DNA of 64,000 bases, taken from assembly GCA_000154345.1 (NCBI GenBank), contig DS480350.1:1-64000 (forward strand), given 5' to 3'. The notes below the pieces were generated by a model. The model worked only from the letters and a program-made list of their open reading frames with translations. It ran no database searches and was not told the DNA's origin. A program made the position numbers and the translations under genes. This DNA is from [Clostridium] leptum DSM 753 (GTDB taxonomy: Bacteria > Bacillota > Clostridia > Oscillospirales > Acutalibacteraceae). Positions 35,696-45,295 of the stretch are shown piece after piece (the first letter of the stretch is position 1; each line of letters opens with the position of its first letter).

Positions 35696-38600
35696 ATGCG
35701 GAAAAAAGCGATAAAACTGCGAAAGGTACTGTCACTGGTACTGGCTTTTGCGCTGTTGGCTGGAATGTTGCCAATGGAGTGGTCTACTTTCGTTGCGAAA
35801 GCCGCTGACTCCTATGAACTTGTAGAGAATGCAGAAGTAAACGACCTGCTGTACTTTGTAGACGCGGGCGACTATAATACGTCTACGGTTCCAGAGGGCG
35901 AGAAGCTGGGCCTTTTGAACAGCAGGACCGACCAGTTGTACGGCGAGGACGCAACAACTGGTTATAGCTGGGGTTTGCAGAGCCTAGACGGCGGTAAACA
36001 TGATGTCCTGCAAGGTATTGGCCCCCAGGGTCAGTGCAATACGCTCTGCCAGCACTCCGACAACGGAGTAGATCTTAACCGAGGCTATGCGGATTGGGAA
36101 AATGGACTGAGCGATATCACTGCGGATGTCGTCTCCCTGCGCTATGGGACCCAATTTGATCCCTATGGAAAAGGGATTATTCGCTATGACTTTGAGGTCC
36201 CGGCAGGCTATTACGCCGTGGAAGTCGGATTTATGGCGCCGTTCGTAGCAGGATACGACGCGGAAATCGAGGTGAACGGAAAGAGCATCGCGACCGGGCA
36301 TGTGAATTTCAGAAGCACGGCCGTGTTGAAGGGTACCGCAAATGTGCGCGAAGGGCAGACCGCGATGGAAGTGAAGTGCATGGGGGATTGGTCCTCCGGC
36401 ATACAAATCGCTTATATCAAAGTGTACAAAGGCGAAGCGCCCTATGCTTTTGACGAAACGGTTGTGGACGATGCGAATGTGGACGACCTGCTGTACTTTG
36501 TAGACGCGGGAGACTATGACACGTCTACAGTTCCAGAGGGCGAGAAGCTGGGCCTTTTAAACAGCAAGACCGACCAACTGTATGGCAAGGACGCGACGAC
36601 CGGTTACAGCTGGGGCCTGCAGAGCCTGGATGGCGGCGAGCATGATAAGCCACAGCCCGATGGCCCCCAGGGCCAGTGTAAGACCTACTGCCAGACCTCC
36701 AACAATACTTCAGACATTACTAACCGGGGCTACGCGGATTGGAGCAATCAGACGAATGTTGGCCAGTACGATGTTTCGGTGCGCTATGGAGACAAATATG
36801 ATCCCTATGGAAAAGGGATCATCCGCTATGACTTTGAGGTACCGGCGGGCTATTACGACGTGGAAGTCGGATTTATGGCTCCGTTCAACAACGGATACGA
36901 CGCCAAAGTGCAGGTGGGTGGTAAAACCGTCGCGACTGGCCGTGTAGATCACATGGGTACTGCGGTACTGAAAGGCACCGCAAAGGTAAAAGAAGAGGAA
37001 CCGTCAATCAGAGTGGAGTGCAGCGGGGACTGGGATTCCGGCGTGCAGATCGCTTACATCAAGGTTTATAAATCGGAAGAGTCCCGTTATTATGAACTGG
37101 GTGAGGGAGATATCCTGATCGAAGAACTGAATGACGGCGGCTATTATATGGCTAATCAGTACTTTGAGGTTGAAATCGGAACGCGCGGTCAGATCCGGGC
37201 GCTCTATCTGGTAGGTGATGAATATCGTACAAACTATGTGATCGATACCGATCAAGCTGGAATCGGCCATGGCGTAGGCGAACTGATCCTCAGTGTGAAG
37301 AAAGAAGGGGAAGAGACTTATCAGGAATACTTCACCACTGTCTCCGGCGACGGAAGAAGTTTCTCAATTGAAGACGATAAGCTTGTGGTTACTTATGAGA
37401 ATGCTACTGGCAATAAAGCAATCAATGGCTTTAAGGTAGTGGAGACCTATCAGTATGTGGACGACCAGCTACGCTGGTCCGCTACCGTGGAAAATACCGG
37501 CGAGACGGATATTGTAGTCGGCGACTGGGGAATCCCGATCCAGTTTAATGAGAATTTGTCCGGCACGGCGGAGGAGATTTATCAGAGACGGGTCGTGGAC
37601 CACTCCTTTGTCGGAATGGACAGCTCCTATCTCTATGCTACCCGGCCTAGCGGTGAAGGACGGTATCTGCTGTTCACCCCGGAAGCCTCCACCGACGCAA
37701 AGCTGGAGTATATGGATCACTGGGCCGATCAGGAACGCGCCAATGAAGAATCCTATGTGGGCGGACTGTTCGTCTATTATATCCACTCCGACAATATCAA
37801 GAAAACCCATAGAGGTTATCTGGATACTAACACTTCTGTAACGATCCCGGTGGGAGAGAGCAAAACCTATGCTTTCAACTTTACTGCAGTGATGGATGAA
37901 GAGGATATGAGAAGCACCCTCTATGAGGAAGACCTGGTGGATATGGTCGCGGTGCCGGGCTTTGCCTACTCGGTAGATATGCCCAGAAAAATCTATCTGC
38001 ATACCAAGGTGCCCCAAGAGAAGATCAGAATCGATATCCAATGTCCTCACGAGTCAGGCGTTTATGAAGATATGGGCGACAACGTGTATTCCGTCATGGA
38101 GCATACCAAGACAGACGAGAATACATATGCGAAATATCTGGAGACGAAAACAGTTGACGGGGAACAGTATCATATTTACGAGCTGAAGTTCACGGAATTC
38201 GGGCATCACAACCTGATCGTGAACTACGAGCAGGCCGGCGGGACCAAGCAGGCGGTAAGCCAATTCTATATGATGGATACCGTGGACAACATGCTCAACG
38301 ATCACGCGGAGTTCATGGTGGAGAAGACCCAGCTTGACCGGCCCGGCAAGGTGGGAGATAAGGTGTTTGACGAATACTGGCTGAATATCAAGGGCAACCG
38401 GATTGAAACCTTCGGGGAGGACGGCGACGGCTATTTCCAGATGAACTACTGGGGCTGGGGCGACGACTGGGGAGCGACCCACGCCCAGTTCCTGGCGGAA
38501 ATGAACGCGATTTCGCCGAATAAGGACCAGGTAGAGGCGCTGGATGCTTATCTGGATGTAGCGATCTGGAACGAGCTGATGCGTGAGCATCAGAAAGATT

Positions 38601-41600
38601 ACCGTGTCCACAACTTTCTGATGGAAGCCCCTAATACCAGTCCGGACGGACGCGGTTACGCTTATCCCCATATTTACAACACATACTTCTCCATGTATAA
38701 GATCGCGGAAAATTATCCTGAGCTGGTGGATTACCGCGAGGATGCGGAGACCTATCTGCTGCGGGCGTACAATATTTTCTGCACACAGAACAACGGCTCC
38801 GTGGGCTACGGCGCCAACTGCGGCACCATGGGCGAGAGCTCCGTTCCGGATATCATCGAGGCTCTGGAGCAGGAGGGCTATTATGAAGAGGCCCAGAACA
38901 TGCTCCGGATCATGGAAGAGAACAAGTACGAGGCCTTTGAAAACAGGCCGTATCCTTACGGCTCTGAGTATGCCTATGACAATACGGCCGAGGAAGGCGT
39001 ATTTGTAGCCGCTATGCTGGCACAGGAGTACGGATTTGAAAGCGATCCCTACATGTCTCCGGAAGAGCGGATCAAAGCCCTGGATGATAAGACTAGAGCC
39101 TGCCGCGGCGTACAGCCGCTGTGGTACTATTACGCCAATCCAGTCACTATTTGCAATGAGAACTGGTGGAACTTCCAGTATAGTATGGCTCTTGCGGCGG
39201 TGCCTATGGACAACTGGCTGCGTTTGCAGGATAACGGCATGACCCAGGAAGAAAAGGGTGTGGCGGAGCGCGTAAACTATGCCTCCAAGCTCGGAAACCT
39301 GACCTGTGTCAATTCGGGACAGATCTGCGCGGATCCGGAAACGATCGGAACGGTCGCATGGTCTTATCAGTCAGAGATGGGTGATTACGCGGCCGTGGGA
39401 GATATCCGGTACAACGGCTGGCGCCACAGAGCGGGCGAGTCCGGACTGGGACTGTGGGGTGCGCTGCGCATCCTGTCCGCAGACGTTGCGACCGACCCGA
39501 TATTCGGTTTGTTCGGCTACGGCTGCGAGGTGAACGATAACGGCAGCGCCTATGAGGTTACGCCTCTGGATGGCGTGCAGCAGAGACTGCATCTCATCGA
39601 CGAGGAGATCTACATTGAACTGAACCGCGACCAGTATACCAAAGCGGTTGTAAACAAGGACGGCACTGGCTTTACTCTGACCGTGGACAGCAACGGCACC
39701 GGCGACAAGCATGATCTGGAGCTGGAGGTATACGGTCTGGCGGCCGGCAGCTATCAGATCCAGGCTGGCGATTACACCGGGACCTTCACCGCTGCGGAAG
39801 GCGGGACGGAAAAGGTAGTCGTTCCCGTAACCGGAAACGGCAGCGAGATTACCGTTACCAAAACCACTGTTGCGGGCGGGCTGACCGTAGAAATTGAAGA
39901 ACCGGCTGAGAGCGCTGTATCCGATACTGTGAAGCTTTACGGAAAGGCCGTTGTGGGCGGCGCCCAGATTATCGACGCCGACAAGTATGAGTGGACCGTA
40001 CAGGAAAGCGGCGCGACTATCGAGGATGCGGACAAGGCGGTAGCAAAGCTGAACGTGACCGGGGCCGGCGCCTATCATGTGACCCTAAAGGCAACTGTGG
40101 GCAGCGAGACGAAGGAAAAAGCAGTTACGATTACCGTAAAGGACGATCCAGCAATGAAGGATGAGATCGCCCGGTATACCTTTGAATTAGATACCTTTGA
40201 CGGAAAAGACGAAAACGGTGAGAATATCAACAACAATGCAGTGATCAAGAGTGTAGGCGATACCATGGGGTATACCGCGCTGGCTTCCAACTTCCAGAAG
40301 CTGGAAGAGGGGAAGGACGGCAAGGCCGCCAGATTTACCGGAGACATCAAGGGCGGATATATTGAGTTTGACAGCGATGTCTTCAGCCGTCTGGAGACTG
40401 CAACGATCATGATGGATGTCTGCCTGAAAGACACCCAGGCCAACAATGCGGCGCTGATGAATCTAGGCAACGAGATCGTGGTGTATTTTACCAGTGGAAA
40501 CACGCTCGCTATGCGCATCGGTGAAAAAGAAACCGCTACGGAGCTTTCTCTGGCGGCGGATTACTGGAAAAATGTGGCGCTGGTGGCCAATGGGGACGAT
40601 TACACCCTATATCTGGATGGAAAAGCATGCGCTTCTCTGGAAGATACCGGGGTTATCCTCAATCAGGTCGGCGACAGCAGCCGTTATCTGATCGGACGCA
40701 ATCAGGGAGAAAATGAAAGCTTCTACAATGGTCTGATGGATAATCTTGTCATCAAAAGCAAAGCGTTGAGCGCTAAAGAGCTGGCGGAACTGGTCGAGGA
40801 GAAAGAACATACGCCTGTATCCGTTCCGGAGACCACCCTAGTGACAACGGTCGGTACCGCACCGATTCTGCCGGAGCAAATTCGTGTGCTCTACACGGAT
40901 GGTGTGTATGAGATGACTGATGTAGAATGGGAGGACATTGCGCCGGAGCTGTATAACAAGAACGGGATATTTACCGTAGGAGGTTCGGCGGGCGGCCTTG
41001 ATGTGGAGGTTCAAGTCCTGGTCGTTTCGGGTGAACAGATCCAGCTGGAACAGCTCCCGGATACCAAAGCGGATTCTATCATGGGCGATGGAAACAGCAC
41101 CTGGCTTCCGGTCAGCAGCCTGATCACTAACCCGGAGCCGACAACCAGCAGCAATCTGGGCGGAGGCGCATGGCAGAACTGGGGACATTCTTCTCAGAAC
41201 CAGCAGGCATGGGTATCCTATACCTGGGAAGAACCGCGGATCATTATTGGATCCGACGCATATTTCGGAATCGACGGTAATCAGAACTTCTTCCCCAAAA
41301 GCTATGAACTGGAGTACCTGGATGAAAGCGGAGCGTGGCTGCCGATTGAAAATCACAGCGGGTATGAGGTTGTAATGGATGGTTACAGCAATGTGACCTT
41401 TAATCCGGTCGTAGCCAAAGGGATCCGTTTGACCATGACGCCTTCTAAGGATGGCAGCGCGATCATCAAGTGGAAGGTTTATGGCTGGCCTGACGCTGAT
41501 GTATCTCAGGTGGAGATTCCAGTAATGGGCGTAGAGCTGAACAAGGATGAGATCCTGTTCACAGAAGCCGGCGCGAGCGAGACTTTGACAGCGACGGTCA

Positions 41601-42364
41601 CGCCTGATAACGCGACAAATACCAATGTGACCTGGAGCTCGGATCGTCCGGAGGTGGCGACGGTTGACCAAAATGGTAAAGTGATGGCAGTCGCCAGCGG
41701 AACCGCTGCCATTACCGTTACCACAGAGGATGGCAAGAAGACAGACTCCTGCGTGGTGACAGTGGAGATCCCGGAGCCTGGCCACGTGCATGACGACCCG
41801 CTGAAGAAGGTAGACGAAAAGCCCGCTACCTGTACGCAGGAGGGCAGCAAGGCCTATTATGTCTGTGAATCCTGCGGAACCTGGTTTGAGGACGCGGCCG
41901 GCGAGAAGGCGATCACGGACCACGACAGCGTAATCCTTCCGAAGACAGAGCATACGCCTTCTGACTGGAAAGCGGACGCGGACAATCACTGGAAGGAATG
42001 TACTGAGTGTACAGAGGCCATCACGGGAAGCCTGTCGGCTCACAGCTTTGAATGGATCATAGACAGAGAGGCCACCGTGACCGAGGCTGGAAGCAAGCAT
42101 GAGGAGTGCTCCGTATGCGGCTATGCCAAGGATTCTGTTAAGATTCCAGCCACAGGTACGGGTTCGGTCGATCCTGAAGATCCGAAGGATTCCCAGAATC
42201 CGGAACAGCCGGATCCCGGAAATCCGGATCAGACAGCTTCAGAGAATTCCAATGGAACTGCCCAGACTGGTGACAGCAGTCTCATTGTGGTATGGATGAT
42301 CCTCCTGACGTTAGCAGGCTTCTGCATCGCGGGAATGTGCATCCATAAGAAGAGACTCGGATAA
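35696..42364 (+). CDS. 2,222-residue secreted surface protein with DUF5695 domain
   Basis: Signal peptide to about residue 36 (AKA-AD). Two tandem beta-sandwich, malectin-like repeats follow (about 47-255 and 261-460), nearly identical even in DNA. Residues about 465-1390 form a DUF5695 region, with an all-helical segment from 870 (WGWGDDWGATHAQFLAEMN, GYAYPHIYNTYFSMYK, YPYGSEYAYDNTAEEGVF) that looks like an (alpha/alpha) barrel enzyme. Then come an Ig-like domain, a LamG-like domain (about 1490-1695), Ig-like and F5/8-type-C-like domains (about 1700-1935), a Big2 domain (1942-2024), a CxxC-rich segment (2029-2165) and a C-terminal helix with basic tail after AQTGD, a degenerate sorting signal. 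It is probably a cell-surface glycan-active enzyme feeding the transporter; catalytic activity is inferred. Confidence 0.85.
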   Translation: MRKKAIKLRKVLSLVLAFALLAGMLPMEWSTFVAKAADSYELVENAEVNDLLYFVDAGDYNTSTVPEGEKLGLLNSRTDQLYGEDATTGYSWGLQSLDGGKHDVLQGIGPQGQCNTLCQHSDNGVDLNRGYADWENGLSDITADVVSLRYGTQFDPYGKGIIRYDFEVPAGYYAVEVGFMAPFVAGYDAEIEVNGKSIATGHVNFRSTAVLKGTANVREGQTAMEVKCMGDWSSGIQIAYIKVYKGEAPYAFDETVVDDANVDDLLYFVDAGDYDTSTVPEGEKLGLLNSKTDQLYGKDATTGYSWGLQSLDGGEHDKPQPDGPQGQCKTYCQTSNNTSDITNRGYADWSNQTNVGQYDVSVRYGDKYDPYGKGIIRYDFEVPAGYYDVEVGFMAPFNNGYDAKVQVGGKTVATGRVDHMGTAVLKGTAKVKEEEPSIRVECSGDWDSGVQIAYIKVYKSEESRYYELGEGDILIEELNDGGYYMANQYFEVEIGTRGQIRALYLVGDEYRTNYVIDTDQAGIGHGVGELILSVKKEGEETYQEYFTTVSGDGRSFSIEDDKLVVTYENATGNKAINGFKVVETYQYVDDQLRWSATVENTGETDIVVGDWGIPIQFNENLSGTAEEIYQRRVVDHSFVGMDSSYLYATRPSGEGRYLLFTPEASTDAKLEYMDHWADQERANEESYVGGLFVYYIHSDNIKKTHRGYLDTNTSVTIPVGESKTYAFNFTAVMDEEDMRSTLYEEDLVDMVAVPGFAYSVDMPRKIYLHTKVPQEKIRIDIQCPHESGVYEDMGDNVYSVMEHTKTDENTYAKYLETKTVDGEQYHIYELKFTEFGHHNLIVNYEQAGGTKQAVSQFYMMDTVDNMLNDHAEFMVEKTQLDRPGKVGDKVFDEYWLNIKGNRIETFGEDGDGYFQMNYWGWGDDWGATHAQFLAEMNAISPNKDQVEALDAYLDVAIWNELMREHQKDYRVHNFLMEAPNTSPDGRGYAYPHIYNTYFSMYKIAENYPELVDYREDAETYLLRAYNIFCTQNNGSVGYGANCGTMGESSVPDIIEALEQEGYYEEAQNMLRIMEENKYEAFENRPYPYGSEYAYDNTAEEGVFVAAMLAQEYGFESDPYMSPEERIKALDDKTRACRGVQPLWYYYANPVTICNENWWNFQYSMALAAVPMDNWLRLQDNGMTQEEKGVAERVNYASKLGNLTCVNSGQICADPETIGTVAWSYQSEMGDYAAVGDIRYNGWRHRAGESGLGLWGALRILSADVATDPIFGLFGYGCEVNDNGSAYEVTPLDGVQQRLHLIDEEIYIELNRDQYTKAVVNKDGTGFTLTVDSNGTGDKHDLELEVYGLAAGSYQIQAGDYTGTFTAAEGGTEKVVVPVTGNGSEITVTKTTVAGGLTVEIEEPAESAVSDTVKLYGKAVVGGAQIIDADKYEWTVQESGATIEDADKAVAKLNVTGAGAYHVTLKATVGSETKEKAVTITVKDDPAMKDEIARYTFELDTFDGKDENGENINNNAVIKSVGDTMGYTALASNFQKLEEGKDGKAARFTGDIKGGYIEFDSDVFSRLETATIMMDVCLKDTQANNAALMNLGNEIVVYFTSGNTLAMRIGEKETATELSLAADYWKNVALVANGDDYTLYLDGKACASLEDTGVILNQVGDSSRYLIGRNQGENESFYNGLMDNLVIKSKALSAKELAELVEEKEHTPVSVPETTLVTTVGTAPILPEQIRVLYTDGVYEMTDVEWEDIAPELYNKNGIFTVGGSAGGLDVEVQVLVVSGEQIQLEQLPDTKADSIMGDGNSTWLPVSSLITNPEPTTSSNLGGGAWQNWGHSSQNQQAWVSYTWEEPRIIIGSDAYFGIDGNQNFFPKSYELEYLDESGAWLPIENHSGYEVVMDGYSNVTFNPVVAKGIRLTMTPSKDGSAIIKWKVYGWPDADVSQVEIPVMGVELNKDEILFTEAGASETLTATVTPDNATNTNVTWSSDRPEVATVDQNGKVMAVASGTAAITVTTEDGKKTDSCVVTVEIPEPGHVHDDPLKKVDEKPATCTQEGSKAYYVCESCGTWFEDAAGEKAITDHDSVILPKTEHTPSDWKADADNHWKECTECTEAITGSLSAHSFEWIIDREATVTEAGSKHEECSVCGYAKDSVKIPATGTGSVDPEDPKDSQNPEQPDPGNPDQTASENSNGTAQTGDSSLIVVWMILLTLAGFCIAGMCIHKKRLG

Positions 42365-42374
42365 GATATTTTAA

Positions 42375-42418
42375 GGTATCGCAGAACCAACTGAGTTTGG
42401 TTCTGCGATATCCTCTGT
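42375..42418 (+). terminator. terminator after the DUF5695 gene
   Basis: GGTATCGCAGAACCAA (42375-42390) pairs with 42397-42413 with one extra base, followed by a T-rich stretch. It closes the long GH36-fucosidase-DUF5695 transcript. Confidence 0.82.
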
Positions 42419-42445
42419 TTATTTTAAAAAGAGGATCTGGAGAGA

Positions 42446-42711
42446 ATGAGGGATCTTGACTTACGTGTGATTCGCGTTGGGGAATTTACCTGGAGCGTGA
42501 TGAAGCCCAGGAAAGGAAAATACGACTTTTCTTTGTTCGATTTCTTCCTGGAATTGGCGGAGGAGGGAAATGAAAGTGATCTTCTGTACGCCTACGGCTA
42601 CGTTGCTTGTATGGATAACAGAGCGCTATCCGGAGATTTTGAACTGCGATATCAACGGCGTTTCTTACCAGGATGGAGAACGGCGGCGATACAACACCAA
42701 TAAAAAGGAGA
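42446..42711 (+). pseudogene. relic: frameshifted N-terminal fragment of a GH42 beta-galactosidase gene
   Basis: The frame from ATG 42446 reads LDLRVIRVGEFTWSVMKP and KGKYDFSLFDFFLELAEEG, the typical start of GH42. One extra A near 42570 shifts the frame; in the next frame the match continues as KVIFCTPTATLLVWITERYP and DINGVSYQDGERRRYNTN, where the GH42 homology ends abruptly. The remaining five-sixths of the gene is absent. The GH31 gene starts eight bases later. This is a decayed remnant, not an 85-residue protein. Confidence 0.85.
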
Positions 42712-42718
42712 ACAGAAT

Positions 42719-45151
42719 ATGCGAGTGAAAGGCTTTCAGAAGGAAAATGGCGGAATCCGAGTAGAACTTGATGAGGGACAGCTACTCTTTTGGTCAGTAA
42801 AAAATAATATCGTTCGCTGCATTTATACCAAGGAAGAGGTTGTTAGGCAGGGGTCCCCTTTGGGAATTCAGGCTGGTTATCGGTTTGATCTGCAGGCCAG
42901 AAATCGAGCGGAGGCATTGGAGATTTCCAATGGATGGCTGTGCGTCGCAGTGAACAAAGAAACTGGCGCGTTTCATTGGCGGGATCATACAGGGAGAGAT
43001 TTGCTGGAAGAGGGACCCAAGGAACTGCAGGAGATCCAGATCCCTGATTATGCAATTGTGGCTGGAGAAACAGAAAGCGAGTTGGTGCACACGGTGGACG
43101 GAGATCGTAATTTTGTGAAAAATCTGTGCCCAGTTTCAGAGCATAGCGGATACCGGGGAAAACTGCGCTTCTGTTGGAAGGAACAAGAATGTATTCATGG
43201 CCTTGGCCAGGGAGAGGAGGGAATTTATAATTACCGTGGGAACACACAGTATCTGTACCAGCATAACATGAGAATACCGATGCCGTTTTTTGTATCCGAC
43301 CAAGGATATGGTATTCTGATAGATTGCGGATCGCTAATGATATGGAATGATGACCCGCGGGGAAGCTATCTTCTGTTAGATGCGGTTCAGCGTTTAGATT
43401 ATTACTTCATCGCTGGAACAAACCTGGATGAAATTATTTCGGGGTTTCGCAGCTTGACAGGAAAAGCTGCCTTGTTGCCAAAGTGGGCATACGGGTATCT
43501 GCAGTCTAGAGAAGTGTATCATACGCAGCAGGAATTGATGGATACCGTGGCTGAATACCGAAGGAGAAAAATTCCGCTGGACGGCATCATTCAAGATTGG
43601 CTTACCTGGCGGGATGGCGCTTGGGGAGAAAAAATTCTGGACAAGAAGCGGTATCCTGATTTCAGAATGGCTGTAGATGAAATACATAGGCTGAATGCCA
43701 GTGTGGTCGTTTCCATCTGGCCGAATCCCAGTATTGGTACGGTTGATAACCAGGAGTTTTCAGAAAAAGGGGAACTGCTGTGCGATCTTTCTACCTATAA
43801 TGCGTTTTCACCACAGGCTCGGGAGACATATTGGGGGCAGTTAAAAAAAGAATTTTATGCGGCAGGTGTAGACGGTTGGTGGTGCGATTCTACGGAACCG
43901 TTTTCCGGAGCTGATTGGAACGGAAAGTATCTGCGTGAACCATGGGAGCGTTATCTGTTAGTTGGGGAAGATCACAAAAAATACCTGAAAGCCGAACGGG
44001 CTAATCTATATGCGCTGGCTCACGCCCAGGGGATTTGTGAGAATCAGCGGAGAGAAAGCGAAGAGAAACGAGTGTTCAATTTGACACGGTCCGGTTATGC
44101 GGGTTCACAGAAATATGGTGCGGTTCTATGGTCCGGAGATACGAGTGCGACCTGGGAAACGCTAAGAAAGCAGATACGGGAAGGCTTGAATATGTGCATG
44201 AGCGGTATGCCGTATTGGACACTGGATGCGGGAGCGTTTTTTGTTGTCAGGGAACATTGGTGGAAACGTGGTGCCAACGCCCACGAGTGCCATGATATGT
44301 GGTGGTACTGGCAAGGGGATTACGAAGATGGCGTTCAAGATATGGGGTACCGGGAACTGTATGTGCGTTGGCTGGAGTATGCTACGTTTCTGCCGGTGTT
44401 TCGCTCCCATGGAACGGATACGCCCCGGGAGATCTGGAATTTTGGAAACGAGGGAGAGCCTTTTTACGATGCCATTGCCCAGACGATCCGGCTGAGGTAC
44501 CGGTTGATGCCCTATATTTACTCAATGGCCGGGAAAGTATATTGCCAGGATTATACGATGATGCGCAGTTTGTTGTTTGACTTTCCGGAGGATAGTCATG
44601 CAAAAAATATAGAAACGGAGTATATGTTTGGGGAGAGTCTCTTGGTATGTCCAGTGACCGAACCAATGTATTTTGAAAAAGGAAGCCGCGAGCTGCAAAG
44701 AAGTAAGGGCTGGGAATGCTATCTTCCTATGGGAACAGATTGGTATGATTTCTACACCGGTGAAAAATACTCCGGAGGCGGTACGGTATTAGTCGAGACA
44801 GCTTTAGACAGGATCCCGCTGTTCGTACGGGCCGGAGCAATTCTGATTATGGAAAAGGAATTGATGTATGCGGGACAGCAGACGGCAGAACCGTTGGAAA
44901 TTCGGATATATCCCGGCTATGATGGAACCTATGCATATTATGAAGATGCTGGAGACGGATATGGCTATGAAAACGGGGATTATCAGATTGTTGAATTCCG
45001 CTGGGAAGATTTTGCTGGATGTTTGACGATCGGAGCGGCTCACAAAATATACCCACAGGGAATTGTAGGAAGAGAATTACTCATTTGTTTGGGTGACAGG
45101 AAACAGTGTGTGAAATATGAAGGAGATGAGGTGACAGTTGCTTTCTCGTAA
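42719..45151 (+). CDS. GH31 glycoside hydrolase (alpha-glucosidase/alpha-xylosidase type)
   Basis: The 810-residue protein has an N-terminal beta-sandwich, the barrel with nucleophile Asp390 in GWWCDSTEPF and acid/base Asp474 in LWSGDTSATW, blocks LTRSGYAGSQKYG and GMPYWTLDAGAFF, and C-terminal beta domains. It is about 150 residues longer than the GH31 protein at 20839 and belongs to a different subgroup. No signal peptide. Substrate could be alpha-glucoside or alpha-xyloside. AAAAAGGAGAACAG before the ATG is a good ribosome site. The truncated gene at 33855 is a relic of a relative. Confidence 0.9.
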   Translation: MRVKGFQKENGGIRVELDEGQLLFWSVKNNIVRCIYTKEEVVRQGSPLGIQAGYRFDLQARNRAEALEISNGWLCVAVNKETGAFHWRDHTGRDLLEEGPKELQEIQIPDYAIVAGETESELVHTVDGDRNFVKNLCPVSEHSGYRGKLRFCWKEQECIHGLGQGEEGIYNYRGNTQYLYQHNMRIPMPFFVSDQGYGILIDCGSLMIWNDDPRGSYLLLDAVQRLDYYFIAGTNLDEIISGFRSLTGKAALLPKWAYGYLQSREVYHTQQELMDTVAEYRRRKIPLDGIIQDWLTWRDGAWGEKILDKKRYPDFRMAVDEIHRLNASVVVSIWPNPSIGTVDNQEFSEKGELLCDLSTYNAFSPQARETYWGQLKKEFYAAGVDGWWCDSTEPFSGADWNGKYLREPWERYLLVGEDHKKYLKAERANLYALAHAQGICENQRRESEEKRVFNLTRSGYAGSQKYGAVLWSGDTSATWETLRKQIREGLNMCMSGMPYWTLDAGAFFVVREHWWKRGANAHECHDMWWYWQGDYEDGVQDMGYRELYVRWLEYATFLPVFRSHGTDTPREIWNFGNEGEPFYDAIAQTIRLRYRLMPYIYSMAGKVYCQDYTMMRSLLFDFPEDSHAKNIETEYMFGESLLVCPVTEPMYFEKGSRELQRSKGWECYLPMGTDWYDFYTGEKYSGGGTVLVETALDRIPLFVRAGAILIMEKELMYAGQQTAEPLEIRIYPGYDGTYAYYEDAGDGYGYENGDYQIVEFRWEDFAGCLTIGAAHKIYPQGIVGRELLICLGDRKQCVKYEGDEVTVAFS

Positions 45152-45295
45152 GGTTCAGAAAGCAGGCGATGCATGTAGAGACTGTCTTTTTACACCACAA
45201 TTAGACGGAAAGAGTATTTTAACTTTTTATGGTGACAGAAACATTATCACTGTGCAGATGTGATAGATATTTTAAAGGATGGAGACAAATAAAAA

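Noticed and set aside
40838..42100. 420-codon open frame on the - strand
   Set aside because: It is antisense to the C-terminal domains of the DUF5695 surface protein and has no recognisable product.
42250..42364. Canonical LPXTG sortase signal on the DUF5695 protein
   Set aside because: The C-terminus has a helix and basic tail, but the motif reads AQTGD rather than LPxTG, so anchoring by sortase is only possible, not shown.
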